From Corynebacterium rouxii (GTDB lineage Bacteria; Actinomycetota; Actinomycetes; Mycobacteriales; Mycobacteriaceae): a stretch of DNA of 64,000 bases. Where the stretch lies: positions 124,001 to 188,000 of the forward strand of contig NZ_LR738855.1 in NCBI RefSeq assembly GCF_902702935.1, given 5' to 3'. This document shows, one piece after another, positions 26,904-36,314 of this stretch; the first letter of the stretch is position 1; each line of letters begins with the position of its first letter. Made by a program: the position numbers and the translations under genes. The notes beneath the pieces were generated by a model. That model ran no database searches. It was not told the origin of the DNA and saw nothing but the letters and a program-made list of their open reading frames with translations.

Positions 26904-28950
26904 GTGTCACCACCACGAACGGTCCTACTTGAGTGACAGACCATGGGCTATTTTCTCCTTGAAATACCTCGGGGTTAAAGCGAACGCCCTTGAACCACAC
27001 GTTGGGGTTGCTGGGGAAGATGTCGATAGCCAAGTTAAAGTTCCAGCCGTCCTTCGAATCTGAGGAACCTGTGGAATCAGCACGCAGCACGAATGCGTCG
27101 GGGCTACGCCATGGCACATTCGATACCGCACGATCAAAGTCTTGAGGATTTTTCAAAGAATCCCAGCTTTGCGACGCCCAATTCTCAATGACTGCATTGC
27201 GCTTTTCAAACTCGCCCAGCGGATTAGCGTAGTGCGAGGTAAATGCCTGGAAACCGAGGTATGGGTAGTAAGTGAGGAAGTTGAACTCGTCGGTCAGCAC
27301 CACGGTGTCTGCCGCGGGCTTGCCGGTCTTTTCTTGGATCACACGATCTACTTCCGCGTAGTACTGCGTAGCATCCGGTGGCAAGAAGTCAGCACGGTGA
27401 CCGTCGCCATCGGTATTGGTGTAAGCCAACTCGATAGCATGAGCATTCCGATCTGGAATTGCCTGTGCGTACTGAATACCTGCCAGTGCCAAGACCACCA
27501 CGCAGATCACGTTGATACGCGTGGACAAGCTCGTAGAAAACTGCACAGGGTAGAAGCGGTGCACCGTCACCAAGCGCAGCTCAGCAAGGCCCAGCACGCC
27601 AGCGGTACCTAGAATGATGGTGATAACCGAATCCAGACGGAAGCCCAACAACGTGGTTCCGCTCAACGCAACAGACATTGAGGCGATAACCCACAGGTAC
27701 ATCACGGCCAAGCCGACGCCCATAGCGCACACATCGGGATCCATCACACGCATGATCAGGTAGATCAAGCCGATAAGGCACAGCACGCCAACGAAGCTGG
27801 TGGCAAACATTGGCAGTGGCACCACGGTGCCCTCAGGTGGGAGGAAGTGAGAGGCCGTCGCAACGCCCTCGTAATGGCCGGTAAACCGCAGCCACAAGTA
27901 TGGTCCCCACACAATCGAGGCGATAGCCATCGAGGACACGCCGATAATGACGATCTGAAGAATCGGCCGCCACGAACGAATCACGAACGCGAAGAATAGA
28001 CCCGCAACCGTGACCAAGCTGAGTGCAATCACTGCAGTGTACAAGGTGTATGTGGATGCGGAAGCGCCCAAGTACACCACAACACCCACAGTGGCGAGCT
28101 TCTGGCCTGATAGCGCACGACGACCCATCACCAGTGCTGCAGGAATGCCCATTGCAATCACACAGGCATAAGGCTCAAAAGCGCACAACGTCAAAGCGAT
28201 TGCAGTAGTAACCAGCGCAATTGCCGTAGCAACAGGTAAGCTGCCCACCAATCGCTGCCACACAGGTACCAACACACAGCCAGTCACCGCAATGGTTAAC
28301 AATGCCCACGGCTGATAGATCGCCCATCCTGGGAACCCAATAAGCTGCGCAAACCGCGCACCTAACCAGAACCACGCACCTGGGTAATACGCCGGAAGAT
28401 CGGCATAGTTCATATCCGGTAGACCCTGCGTGGCCGTCAGACGGGTAAGGAACTGGGTGCGGAAGCCCTGGTCAACCGTAATGCCTTCCAAGTACAGGCG
28501 GCTTGGAGAGATCGGCACACCAATGGCTGCCATGACCAAACCGGCCGGTGCCATATGAGTAACCGCATAGGTGATCCACGTGCGCCAGCGTGGCCGCGTG
28601 GTGCCCCTCTTGTCATCTGACATCCACCACAGCACAAAAATGCAGGTTACTAGCAGGGTAAGGAAGATACCCGCGGTAGCGCCCGCCTTGGTGACCTGCG
28701 AACCACCAAACGGTGGCAGTTTGATCACCTTGAGGAGATACCACAAGCCCAAAGTACAGATGGAGCTACCAAAGATCGTGGCCACAATGGCAATTAGGGT
28801 AGCTTTTGCAGAGAGCTGATCCGGGGCGTACATCACCACGGATGTGAGCTCTGAGTCTGAAGCCTCTCCCTGGGTGGTATTCCTTTGCGCACGCACCTGC
28901 GAAGAACCCCCTGAAGGGGAGGCATGTTTACTCGGGGCAGATTCAGTCAT
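26896..28950 (-). CDS. aftA: Arabinofuranosyltransferase AftA
   Basis: About 684 residues from ATG 28950 (MTESAPSKHASPSGG). It adds the first arabinofuranose to the galactan chain, priming arabinan growth by Emb. GT-C type: many membrane helices in the first 440 residues, with the catalytic loop ITVDQGFRTQFLTRL; a C-terminal outer domain (~residues 450-684) with DEFNFLTYYPYLGFQAFTSH. It lies just downstream of a terminator that closes dprE1-dprE2, so the aftA promoter should be in the 55 bases before its start. Confidence 0.95.
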   Translation of the reverse strand: MTESAPSKHASPSGGSSQVRAQRNTTQGEASDSELTSVVMYAPDQLSAKATLIAIVATIFGSSICTLGLWYLLKVIKLPPFGGSQVTKAGATAGIFLTLLVTCIFVLWWMSDDKRGTTRPRWRTWITYAVTHMAPAGLVMAAIGVPISPSRLYLEGITVDQGFRTQFLTRLTATQGLPDMNYADLPAYYPGAWFWLGARFAQLIGFPGWAIYQPWALLTIAVTGCVLVPVWQRLVGSLPVATAIALVTTAIALTLCAFEPYACVIAMGIPAALVMGRRALSGQKLATVGVVVYLGASASTYTLYTAVIALSLVTVAGLFFAFVIRSWRPILQIVIIGVSSMAIASIVWGPYLWLRFTGHYEGVATASHFLPPEGTVVPLPMFATSFVGVLCLIGLIYLIMRVMDPDVCAMGVGLAVMYLWVIASMSVALSGTTLLGFRLDSVITIILGTAGVLGLAELRLVTVHRFYPVQFSTSLSTRINVICVVVLALAGIQYAQAIPDRNAHAIELAYTNTDGDGHRADFLPPDATQYYAEVDRVIQEKTGKPAADTVVLTDEFNFLTYYPYLGFQAFTSHYANPLGEFEKRNAVIENWASQSWDSLKNPQDFDRAVSNVPWRSPDAFVLRADSTGSSDSKDGWNFNLAIDIFPSNPNVWFKGVRFNPEVFQGENSPWSVTQVGPFVVVTHE

Positions 28951-29005
28951 AGATAACAGTTTGGCACATGGTCTTGACATGGCAAGCAGCGCCGACCTGT
29001 AAACG

Positions 29006-29064
29006 CAAAAAAATGGTGCCCCTTATGACCAGATCGGAGTACTTTTCCGGTCACAAGGAGCACC
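29006..29064 (-). terminator. Intrinsic terminator after dprE2
   Basis: Read on the minus strand: arm GGTGCTCCTTGTGACC, loop, arm GGTCATAAGGGGCACC, then seven T. The stem is nearly perfect (two mismatches or wobbles). It separates the dprE operon from aftA-emb. Confidence 0.85.
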
Positions 29065-29091
29065 ACAAAGTGATGTGAGACAACCTACAAA

Positions 29092-29853
29092 CTAGAAGGG
29101 CAGCTTGCGGAAGATTGCCTGCGGGATGAACTTGAACGCCAAGGAGACGTACTCGAACAGTGGGTGAACAAAGATGACACTCTTGCGGTTGAGCACAGCG
29201 TCGAACGTAGCCTTAGCTACATCCTCTTTGTTAACAGTCAGTGGTGCTTCGCCCGCATCGGCGGACATCTTGGTGCGCACCTGGCCTGGGCGCACAACCA
29301 CAACGTTGGCGCCGGATGGGCGCAGAGCCTCACCGAGGTTGACGTAGAAGCCGTCCATGCCTGCCTTGGAGGCACCATAGACAAAGTTGGAGCGACGCAC
29401 GCGCTGGCCAGCAACGGAGGACAGTGCCACGATGGTACCGTGACCCTGCTCCTTGAACTTCTCGCCTAGGAGCACACCGACCGACACTGGTGCGGTGTAG
29501 TTGGTCTGTGCCGAGGCGACAGCAGCCTTCTGGTCCTGCCAGAGCTGCTCTTGGTCACCTAGGGTGCCAAAGGCCACGATGGCGAGATCCACATCGCCTT
29601 GAGCCCATGCGAGGTCGATAACCTCAGCGTGCTCGTCAAAGTCGGTGGCATCAAAGTCGATCACGTCGACCTCCGAGGCACCAGCAGCCTTCATCTGAGC
29701 GACGGCTGCGTCGATACGCGGGGAGTCCTTACGCGCTGCCAACGTGACATGAGCTGGGCCCTTGGCCAAAAACTCGGCGACGATGGAAAGACCGATCTCG
29801 GACGTGCCGCCCAACAGAAGAATATTTTGTGCTTGGCCTACTGCATTCAGCAT
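29092..29853 (-). CDS. dprE2: Decaprenylphospho-2-keto-arabinose reductase DprE2
   Basis: 253 residues, start ATG 29853 with AAAGGA at good spacing. SDR-family enzyme making decaprenyl-phospho-arabinose from the 2-keto intermediate produced by DprE1. The cofactor motif LLGGTSEIG (a DprE2-type variant of TGxxxGIG), the ALSSVAGQRVR serine strand and YGASKAG (Tyr and Lys of the active site) are intact; a C-terminal hydrophobic tail FKFIPQAIFRKLPF probably touches the membrane. It lies 20 bases downstream of dprE1. Confidence 0.95.
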   Translation of the reverse strand: MLNAVGQAQNILLLGGTSEIGLSIVAEFLAKGPAHVTLAARKDSPRIDAAVAQMKAAGASEVDVIDFDATDFDEHAEVIDLAWAQGDVDLAIVAFGTLGDQEQLWQDQKAAVASAQTNYTAPVSVGVLLGEKFKEQGHGTIVALSSVAGQRVRRSNFVYGASKAGMDGFYVNLGEALRPSGANVVVVRPGQVRTKMSADAGEAPLTVNKEDVAKATFDAVLNRKSVIFVHPLFEYVSLAFKFIPQAIFRKLPF

Positions 29854-29872
29854 GAGGAAGTAGTCCTTTCTT

Positions 29873-31339
29873 TTAGTGCAGCTCGAGGCGGCGGGACATA
29901 TCGGACGCAAAGACACCCGTGGGGTCGATAGCGTTGCGGGTCTTTAACCAGCCTTCCATACCTGGGTACATCTTGTGGAAGTTCTCCGCAGAGGTACGGG
30001 ATTCCTTAGCCAAATACAGGCGGCCACCGAATTCCATCACGCGCTTATCCAGATCATCCAAGAATGCGCCAAGACCAGGCTTGATGGGGAAGTCAACGCA
30101 GACGTTCCAACCAGGCATTGGGTAGGACAATGGTGCCTTGTTACCCTCACCGAACAGCTTGAACACGTTCAATGCGGAGTAGTGGCCGGACTTCTGAATG
30201 TCCTTGACAATGTCCTTGAATGGCTCGACTGCTTCGCGTGGCACCACGAACTGATACTGCAAGAAGCCCTTGGAGCCGTAGCCGCGGTTCCACTCGCCGA
30301 TCAGGTCCAGTGGCTGGTAGAACTGCGTGAGGTTTTGCACCTTGTTCTTGTAGGTGCCGGACTTGAGCCACCACAGCTCGCCGATGGCGATCATGGAGAG
30401 CTTATTCATGGTGAAGCTTGGGAAGATATCCGGCACAGTGACCAGCTGTGGTGCGTTGAACTTCAGCGGATCCTTAGCCAGCTTCGGTGCGATCTCTTCC
30501 AGCTGTGCCAGGGTGGCCAACGAACCGCGGGAGATTGCGGCGCGGCCGAGCTTTGGCTCAGGGGAGATGGCGTCGAACCATGCAGACGAGTAAGTGTAGT
30601 TGTGCTCGGAGCCGTCGGAGTGGAACTCGATGGTCTCGTCGAGGTTGGCGGTCAGGTCGCCGTCGGCAATGAAGTACGCGGTTTCCGTCTTGGTCATGCG
30701 GATGCGTGCGCGCACGATGATGCCGGTCAGTCCCATGCCGCCGACGGTGGCCCAGAACAGTTCGCCGGTGGGGTCGTCTGCGGAGCCTTCTGGCTCAAGG
30801 TGGAGAATGCGGCCGTCGGCAACGAGTAGTTCCATAGAGGCAACGTGGTCGCCGAAGGAGCCTGCGGAGTGGTGGTTCTTGCCGTGGATGTCGGGGCCGA
30901 TTGCGCCGCCGATGGTTACCTGGCGGGTGCCTGGCAAAACTGGAACCCACAGGCCATAAGGCAGTGCGGCCTTCATGAGCTGGTCCAAGGTCACGCCGCC
31001 GTCGACGTCGACAATTGCCGATTCTGGGTCGATGGAGTGAATCTTGTTCAGAGCTTGCATGTCTACGACGAGGCCACCGGAGTTTTGGGCGGGGTCACCG
31101 TAGGAGCGTCCCATGCCACGAGCGATGACACCGCGCTTGAGGTGCGCTGGTTTGGAATCATTCTGCTCAGCCACTTGGCGGACTGCTTCAACGATTACGT
31201 CGAGATCTGGGGTGGACAGAACCTCGGCGGTGGTTGGTGCGGTACGGCCCCAACCTGTGAGTTTCTTGGCTTCTGTGTAGAGGGCTCCGGAGGCACCGTT
31301 CGAAGCTGCGGTGCTGGACGTGCCCTTGTCGGTCGTCAT
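29873..31339 (-). CDS. dprE1: Decaprenylphosphoryl-ribose oxidase DprE1
   Basis: 488 residues. FAD-dependent oxidase of the VAO family that oxidises decaprenyl-phospho-ribose. FAD-binding motifs [17 protein letters not shown] and [20 protein letters not shown] are present, as is the active-site Cys segment [13 protein letters not shown], the residue attacked by benzothiazinone drugs in mycobacteria. The C-terminal lid has [12 protein letters not shown]. First gene of a two-gene operon with dprE2; the 116 bases upstream separate it from a small gene on the same strand. Confidence 0.95.
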   Translation of the reverse strand: MTTDKGTSSTAASNGASGALYTEAKKLTGWGRTAPTTAEVLSTPDLDVIVEAVRQVAEQNDSKPAHLKRGVIARGMGRSYGDPAQNSGGLVVDMQALNKIHSIDPESAIVDVDGGVTLDQLMKAALPYGLWVPVLPGTRQVTIGGAIGPDIHGKNHHSAGSFGDHVASMELLVADGRILHLEPEGSADDPTGELFWATVGGMGLTGIIVRARIRMTKTETAYFIADGDLTANLDETIEFHSDGSEHNYTYSSAWFDAISPEPKLGRAAISRGSLATLAQLEEIAPKLAKDPLKFNAPQLVTVPDIFPSFTMNKLSMIAIGELWWLKSGTYKNKVQNLTQFYQPLDLIGEWNRGYGSKGFLQYQFVVPREAVEPFKDIVKDIQKSGHYSALNVFKLFGEGNKAPLSYPMPGWNVCVDFPIKPGLGAFLDDLDKRVMEFGGRLYLAKESRTSAENFHKMYPGMEGWLKTRNAIDPTGVFASDMSRRLELH

Positions 31340-31455
31340 CGTTTTACAACGGTACTCGCTTCACGCGACATGTGACTATGACTGGGCGTGCCCGAGCGGG
31401 TGGTTTTTCTCACGTTCTGATGTGGGAACAAACATTTTTGGGAGGGAACGCTACG

Positions 31456-31704
31456 TTATAAGTCCATCATTTCGCGGATTTCGCGTGGTAGTTCCTCTTG
31501 GGAGCAGATGGTGGGGCCGTCGTAATGCTCGAGGATTTCGTAGACGCGCACTCGCGAGTTGCTGTCGAGCATGGGGATTTCTTCGGCCATGAGCAGCATC
31601 ATGTCGTTGCTTAATGGCGCTGAGGTGTGCTGCGTGGCGATGGTGTCGCTTGTGGCCTCTTTGGGTCGGGGTACGGGTTGGGACTTGCGAAAAAAACCGA
31701 ACAT
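31456..31704 (-). CDS. Small conserved corynebacterial protein
   Basis: 82 residues: MFGFFRKSQPVPRPKEA, then MMLLMAEEIPMLDSNSRVRV and ELPREIREMMDL. No membrane segment, no named family. Lies just upstream of dprE1 on the same strand and diverges from the membrane protein gene at 31763. Confidence 0.6.
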   Translation of the reverse strand: MFGFFRKSQPVPRPKEATSDTIATQHTSAPLSNDMMLLMAEEIPMLDSNSRVRVYEILEHYDGPTICSQEELPREIREMMDL

Positions 31705-31762
31705 GCTGCCACTTTACTGTGAATGGGGGTGCATGTCATGGGGGTTCGCTAGTGTGTGTTCT

Positions 31763-32167
31763 ATGACGAACCAAGCACGTATTCGCCGCCTTTCAGCTGC
31801 GCTGTCTATTGGCCTGATCACCGCTTTGCCGGATTATGTTTCTAACAAAGCTGTGCGTTGGCTGCTCAACACCCTTATTGCGGGCGCTGGCGTTGGTGTG
31901 GTGGCGTATGTGAACAAGCAAGACGAGGACCCCACGAACGACCTTGACGTTGTTGCCCGCGAGCTTATCGACGGCGCCCAGTTCGGACCCGCAGCCACCT
32001 GGGGGCTGTTCCTCGCCGTTGCAACCCTCTTGTTCGTGCAGCGTATCGACGCCAAACTCACCGCCGTGGTCACCGGCTGGCTGCGTCGTCGCGGCGTGTG
32101 CGCCCCACACACTGTGCTCGGTGTCCTTGCTGCAATCTTGGCTTATGCGGAAGTAACAAAGTCATGA
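31763..32167 (+). CDS. Small membrane protein
   Basis: About 134 residues from ATG 31763 (MTNQARIRRLSAALSIG). Three hydrophobic stretches (LLNTLIAGAGVGVVAYV, WGLFLAVATLLFVQ, VLGVLAAILAYAEV) make it an integral membrane protein. No family recognised. The stop overlaps the next start (ATGA), so the two are one operon. The frame is open well upstream but the start after the short divergent promoter space is preferred. Confidence 0.65.
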   Translation: MTNQARIRRLSAALSIGLITALPDYVSNKAVRWLLNTLIAGAGVGVVAYVNKQDEDPTNDLDVVARELIDGAQFGPAATWGLFLAVATLLFVQRIDAKLTAVVTGWLRRRGVCAPHTVLGVLAAILAYAEVTKS

Positions 32168-32712
32168 TCAGCGTTATCGACGTGGTATCGGATACTGTCG
32201 AAGACCCCACCGTGGTCATGTGGCATGTGCACACCTCGCCCGACTACCCCGCTAGCCTCATGTCCGGTGCGTGGGTGCTCGGGCCAGCGGAAAGTCATGG
32301 GGTTGATAACCTGAGCTCTCTGCTTACTAACACATGGGCGTTGCCGCTGACCCCTGCGGCCGCAGAGCTAGTTCCCGCTGGGATCCCCGTGATTTCCCTC
32401 GACGATGTGCGCGCAGCAGTAGAAGCAGGGCTAGGCGAGATCAAATCGGTGATCGCCTCGGCTAAGAAAGACAATCCCAAGCTTGTCGCCCCGCGCTTTA
32501 GCACTCTGCCCGCTATTAGTCCCGAGGATTTCCGCGCCGCTTACCACGGCGAGCCCCAAGCAGAGACCGCGTGGTCCGCTGCCAGCGCGGTCGCAGCGTG
32601 GATGCAAACATGGCTTGATATTGAACAACAGCGCCGCAGTCGCGCTTACCTTAAAGACGCGCTGGGGTCTTCGGCGCGGTCGCTTCCGTTGCATTTGCTG
32701 CCTACACGGTAA
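32164..32712 (+). CDS. Conserved hypothetical protein
   Basis: About 182 residues from ATG 32164 (MISVIDVVSDTVEDPTVVMW). Soluble; helix-rich C-terminus (ETAWSAASAVAAWMQTWLDI, then EQQRRSRAYLKDALG). No catalytic motif seen. Lies between a membrane protein and a GtrA-type gene, 12 bases before the latter, and is probably co-transcribed with both. Confidence 0.6.
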   Translation: MISVIDVVSDTVEDPTVVMWHVHTSPDYPASLMSGAWVLGPAESHGVDNLSSLLTNTWALPLTPAAAELVPAGIPVISLDDVRAAVEAGLGEIKSVIASAKKDNPKLVAPRFSTLPAISPEDFRAAYHGEPQAETAWSAASAVAAWMQTWLDIEQQRRSRAYLKDALGSSARSLPLHLLPTR

Positions 32713-32723
32713 GATTCCCGCCC

Positions 32724-33143
32724 GTGACTACAACCAACTCGGCCGCACCACAGAGCGTGACATCCCAAGGCATTAAGTTCATCATCTCCGGTGGCATCTC
32801 CGCTGTCGTGGATCTCGGTCTTACCTACATCTGCCAGATCCTCTTCGGTTTCTCCGCCGCGGGTGGCCGCACGATCGGCTTCATTTTTGGTACGCTGACT
32901 GCCTACTTAATCAACCGTCGCTGGACCTTCCAAGCGGAGGCCTCCACCAAGCGTTTTATCCAGGTGGCTGTGCTGTACACGATCACTTACTTTGTGAATG
33001 TGGGCGGCCACGCCTTGCTCTTCGGTATGTTTACCTCTTCTGGTCTTGGAGACCGCGTGGCTTTGGTGATCGCCTTTGTGATCTCTCAAGGTGTTGCCAC
33101 GGTGATCAATTTCTTCGTGCAGCGCTGGTTCATTTTCAAGTAA
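32724..33143 (+). CDS. GtrA-family membrane protein
   Basis: 139 residues starting at GTG 32724. Four membrane helices with family signatures: KFIISGGISAVVDLGLTYIC, GFIFGTLTAYLINRRWTF and QGVATVINFFVQRWFIF. GtrA proteins are thought to flip or help transfer polyprenyl-linked sugars; in mycobacteria a relative lies in the arabinogalactan cluster (Rv3789) near dprE1. Its place here, between dprE and glfT1, fits a role in decaprenyl-phospho-arabinose handling or glycosyltransferase recruitment. Confidence 0.85.
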   Translation: MTTTNSAAPQSVTSQGIKFIISGGISAVVDLGLTYICQILFGFSAAGGRTIGFIFGTLTAYLINRRWTFQAEASTKRFIQVAVLYTITYFVNVGGHALLFGMFTSSGLGDRVALVIAFVISQGVATVINFFVQRWFIFK

Positions 33144-33167
33144 CCCGCGCTGCCCTGTTGGGGCCTC

Positions 33168-33261
33168 AGTGAGTAGTTCGTGCCAAATTAAATCGTTTCT
33201 TATATCTCCGACCTGCGGAAACACGGCGAAGGCGAAAAAGATTTGGCACGAACTACTCACT
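33168..33261. repeat. Palindromic-ended repeat, copy 2 (MITE-like)
   Basis: 94 bases with the 19-base inverted ends GTGAGTAGTTCGTGCCAAA/ATTTGGCACGAACTACTCAC and the same centre as copy 1 (TATATCTCCGACCTGCGGAA). The DUF559 gene begins 20 bases past its right end, so its promoter probably lies in or at the element. Confidence 0.85.
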
Positions 33262-33281
33262 CGGCTACTCTCCCACGGGGT

Positions 33282-34133
33282 ATGGGGGAAATAACACAGA
33301 AAATACCGCACGCTACTCTCACTCGAAAGCTAGAGAGTGGGGAAATTATCCGCGTGACTCACGGGCTGTACTGGCAGGGGGAAGTCAGCGTAGATGAGCT
33401 GGCGGTAGTCCTGTGCCGACGGGGATTTGTGCTTACGGGTGTCACAGAACTGGAGCTTTTGGCTCAGCAACCTCTCACCCTGCCGTTGCATGTTGTTGCT
33501 AATCGTAGGGTGCAATCTACTGAGTATGTGGTGATACATCGCAGTTCCGTACTCAAGGGTGTACGTGTGGAAAATATGCTTATTGAGCTGCCGGTTTATG
33601 CGATGCGATGGCTGGGTAAAAAGCAGGCGATTCGGTTAGCGGAGATTGCTTATGCTGGGCGCGAGGGGCGTGCGCGGTTGGAGCGCCATGCGCAGGGTGC
33701 GGTTCCGGTGCGGGTTCAGGAGATTGTGCAGGCTTCGGTTATTGGTGCGGATAGTCCGCCTGAGCGTGATCTGGTGCGTGCGTTGCGATCTGTTGGTGTG
33801 GAGTGTGAGAGCAATGTGCAGGTGGGCGATTATCGTTGGGATATTCGTATTTGTGGCAGCACTGTGCTTATTGAGGTCGATGGTTATACGTATCACAATG
33901 CTGAAAATCGTGAGACATTCCGCTTAGATCGCTGGAAGGCTAACGATGCCACCCTGCGTGGTTACGTGGTTCTGCGATATTCGGCGGCCTGTGTGTGGGA
34001 TTCTTTGGATGTGATTGTTGATCAGGTTGTGCAGGCGGTGCAGTGTGCGCCGAAGCAGCTTCGTGATGTCGATGAGGCGAGGTGTTGGCATCGCGGAGCA
34101 TGGAAGTGGATCTCTGGGTTAGCGTGGCTCTAA
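33282..34133 (+). CDS. AbiEi-like antitoxin domain fused to DUF559/Vsr-like nuclease
   Basis: About 283 residues from ATG 33282 (MGEITQKIPHATLTRKL). The N-terminal ~80 residues form a winged helix like the AbiEi antitoxin (RKLESGEIIRVTHGLYW). The C-terminal ~110 residues are a PD-(D/E)XK domain of the DUF559/very-short-patch-repair type: a PERDLVRAL segment, GDYRWDIRI (Asp), VLIEVDGYTYH (Glu, Asp and His), FRLDRWKANDATLRGYVVLRY. All key residues are there. No toxin partner gene is adjacent. It is bracketed by two copies of a palindromic element in opposite orientation, which suggests it moves as, or is inverted with, that unit. Known DUF559 proteins of this layout are common and uncharacterised. 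Confidence 0.8.
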   Translation: MGEITQKIPHATLTRKLESGEIIRVTHGLYWQGEVSVDELAVVLCRRGFVLTGVTELELLAQQPLTLPLHVVANRRVQSTEYVVIHRSSVLKGVRVENMLIELPVYAMRWLGKKQAIRLAEIAYAGREGRARLERHAQGAVPVRVQEIVQASVIGADSPPERDLVRALRSVGVECESNVQVGDYRWDIRICGSTVLIEVDGYTYHNAENRETFRLDRWKANDATLRGYVVLRYSAACVWDSLDVIVDQVVQAVQCAPKQLRDVDEARCWHRGAWKWISGLAWL

Positions 34134-34151
34134 CCATTGTTGATACGTCAT

Positions 34152-34245
34152 AGTGAGTAGTTTGTGCCAAAACTTTTTCGCCTTCGCCGCGTTTCCGCAG
34201 GTCGGAGATATAAGAAACGATTTAATTTGGCACGAACTACTCACT
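34152..34245. repeat. Palindromic-ended repeat, copy 3, inverted
   Basis: 94 bases; its reverse complement matches copy 2 with only a few changes, one of them in an end (GTGAGTAGTTTGTGCC). It ends 12 bases before the glfT1 stop. Together with copy 2 it forms a 94-base inverted repeat around the nuclease gene. Confidence 0.85.
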
Positions 34246-34257
34246 TGCCACCCGTCG

Positions 34258-35175
34258 CTAGGGGCGTTCGAATTTCTCGGAGCGTCCGAGCTGGTGGAGT
34301 TTGAACCATTCGAGGAATCCGCGGGGGTCGCGTCGTTGGATGAGGAAGAACCACGCAAAGCGGGCATATTCCTGTGGGAGGAGGCGTCGCATGCCTGGTT
34401 GGTTCATGAGGTAGCCGCGGTTGCGGTAGGTGAAGTAGCGTTTGGCGTCGCTGGAGGGGTATTGGGTGTGCATGCGTCCGCCGAGGATAGGTTTGAATTC
34501 GTCGGAGCCGTCGGGGTGGAGGTATGCGGTGGTCAGGCAGGTGCCAAAGTTGAGGCCGGAGCGTACTAGGCGGCGGTGGTATTCGACTTCGTCGCCGCGG
34601 ATGAATAGGCGCAGGTCAGGGACACCGATGCGTTCTATGGCTGCGGCGGAGATGAGTGCGCCGTTGAAGAGGGATGCGATGCCGGGAAGGAGGGTGTCGC
34701 TGGGGTTGTTGGGGTCGATGAGTTCGCTGCGGTAGCGTCGCCATTCGAGTCCGCGGCGTAGGGGGAATGCGAGTCGGTTGGGGTCGTCCATGTTGCAGAC
34801 CACTGGGGAGACTTCGTCGAGTTGGTGGGTGGTGGCGTCGTCGATAAGTGTGGCGAGGACGTGGGGGCCTTCGGGGCGGCCGTCGTCGTCGGCGCACCAG
34901 ATGGCGTCGGCGCCGAGGGCGAGTGCGGTGAGGAATCCGTAGGCGAATCCGCCTGCGCCGCCAAGGTTGGTGTGTGATGGCAGATAGATGCCTCGGTCGC
35001 CAGCGACGCTGTGGAGGAGGTCGCGTACTGCGTCTTCGTAGCCGTTGTCGACCACGATGATCCACTTCACTGGGTGGGTTTGCGCGGCCACTACTTCGAG
35101 GGAGGCGCGGAGGAGCTCGACGCGCTTGTGGGTCACGATGACTGCGGCGATGTTATCTGAAGTGGAAAGCGGCAT
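34258..35175 (-). CDS. glfT1: Galactofuranosyltransferase GlfT1
   Basis: 305 residues. GT2-family enzyme that puts the first galactofuranose residues on the rhamnosyl linker of the arabinogalactan. Signatures: AVIVTHKRVELLRASLE and IIVVDNGYEDAV at the start, NLGGAGGFAYG, the metal site CADDDGRPEGP, and the catalytic base region RGDEVEYHRRL. The C-terminus reads FAWFFLIQRRDPRGFLEWF. The stop is only 13 bases from repeat copy 3. It diverges from the metal-importer operon. Confidence 0.9.
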   Translation of the reverse strand: MPLSTSDNIAAVIVTHKRVELLRASLEVVAAQTHPVKWIIVVDNGYEDAVRDLLHSVAGDRGIYLPSHTNLGGAGGFAYGFLTALALGADAIWCADDDGRPEGPHVLATLIDDATTHQLDEVSPVVCNMDDPNRLAFPLRRGLEWRRYRSELIDPNNPSDTLLPGIASLFNGALISAAAIERIGVPDLRLFIRGDEVEYHRRLVRSGLNFGTCLTTAYLHPDGSDEFKPILGGRMHTQYPSSDAKRYFTYRNRGYLMNQPGMRRLLPQEYARFAWFFLIQRRDPRGFLEWFKLHQLGRSEKFERP

Positions 35176-35277
35176 GGTTCTTATTGTGGCACATTGTGAG
35201 GTTTGCCCTACAACGACACAAACAGTGAGGTCAGGGTAAGTGAGGGTAGGACAGGCTTACCCCGTTTGTGTGTTGCT

Positions 35278-35296
35278 TTAGTTTTGCTCTAGCTAA
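35278..35296 (+). promoter_or_regulatory. Candidate DtxR box upstream of iutA
   Basis: TTAGTTTTGCTCTAGCTAA matches 13 of 19 positions of the DtxR consensus TTAGGTTAGCCTAACCTAA, 52 bases before the chosen iutA start. A second, weaker candidate (GTAGGACAGGCTTACC) lies at about 35245-35260. DtxR repression of the iutABCD operon is published for C. diphtheriae; the exact site here is inferred by eye. Confidence 0.4.
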
Positions 35297-35348
35297 TTTT
35301 CTTCTTATCGCAATAAGATTCAGTTTCATGACTAAGGAAACTTCTCGC

Positions 35349-36314
35349 ATGTCACGGCGCGGCTTCATTCGCACTGCTGCTGCTTCCGTGGCCGCATTGG
35401 CTTTAACGGGCAGCCTCGTTGCGTGCTCGACTGATTCTGCTAGCACCTCCGCTACCACCAGCGCAGCCAACAAAGCGCTGACGGTGTTTGCTACCACTGG
35501 TTACATTGGCGACGCCGTGAGGAACATCGCTCCTGATGCCGACGTGACCATCATGGTGGGCCCTGGCGGCGATCCGCACACCTACCAGCCCACTACGCAG
35601 GACATTTCTAAGATCGAGTCCTCTGATGTGGTGTTGTGGTCTGGTCTGCACATGGAGGCCAAGATGTTGGATCAGCTGAAGGCTCAGGGGGATCGTCAGG
35701 CTGCGGTTGCTGAGGCAATCCCTGAGGAGAAGCGTTTGGATTGGCCGGAGCCTGGCGATAATGGCGAGAAGTTGTATGACCCCCACGTGTGGAATTCCAC
35801 GGAGAATTGGAAGTACGTGGTGGATGCGATTGTGAAGAAGTTGTCTGAGGTGGATAAGGATAATGCCGCTACCTATAAGGACAATGCTGAGAAGTACAAG
35901 AAGGAGATCGACGAGACTGCTGCGTATGTGAAGGAGCAGATCGATCAGATTCCGGAGCAGAAGCGTATTTTGATCACTGGTCATGATGCGTTTAGCTACT
36001 TTGGCAAGCAGTTTGGTGTGGAGATTCACGCTACGGACTTTGTGACCTCTGAGTCGGAGATGTCGCCAGCGGAACTTGCTGAGTTGGGCAACTTCATTGC
36101 TGATAAGAAGATCCCTACGATTTTCCAGGATAATTTGGCTAATCCGCAGGCTATTAACTCTTTGAAGGAGACTGTGAAGGCTAAGGGATGGAACGTGGAG
36201 GTTTCCGATAAGGAGCTTTACGCGGATTCCTTGGGTGAGTCTGCGCCGACGGATACTTACCTTGGTGTTTTGAAGTACAACGCTGATGCTATCCGCGAGG
36301 CTTTGGCTAAGTAA
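35349..36314 (+). CDS. iutA: Metal ABC transporter binding lipoprotein IutA
   Basis: About 321 residues. Cluster-9 (ZnuA/MntA-like) solute-binding protein. Start ATG 35349 is preceded by AAGGAA at a good distance; an earlier ATG at 35328 lacks a site. Twin-Arg-like SRRGFIRTAAASVAALA leads to a lipobox SLVACS. Metal-site segments: MVGPGGDPHTYQP (His), ATDFVTSESEMSP, TGHDAFSYFGKQF (His), IFQDNLANPQAI (Asp). No His-rich loop, unlike iutE. Known work in C. diphtheriae shows this protein binds Zn and Mn and is iron-repressed; the match is from operon layout and sequence type. Confidence 0.85.
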   Translation: MSRRGFIRTAAASVAALALTGSLVACSTDSASTSATTSAANKALTVFATTGYIGDAVRNIAPDADVTIMVGPGGDPHTYQPTTQDISKIESSDVVLWSGLHMEAKMLDQLKAQGDRQAAVAEAIPEEKRLDWPEPGDNGEKLYDPHVWNSTENWKYVVDAIVKKLSEVDKDNAATYKDNAEKYKKEIDETAAYVKEQIDQIPEQKRILITGHDAFSYFGKQFGVEIHATDFVTSESEMSPAELAELGNFIADKKIPTIFQDNLANPQAINSLKETVKAKGWNVEVSDKELYADSLGESAPTDTYLGVLKYNADAIREALAK

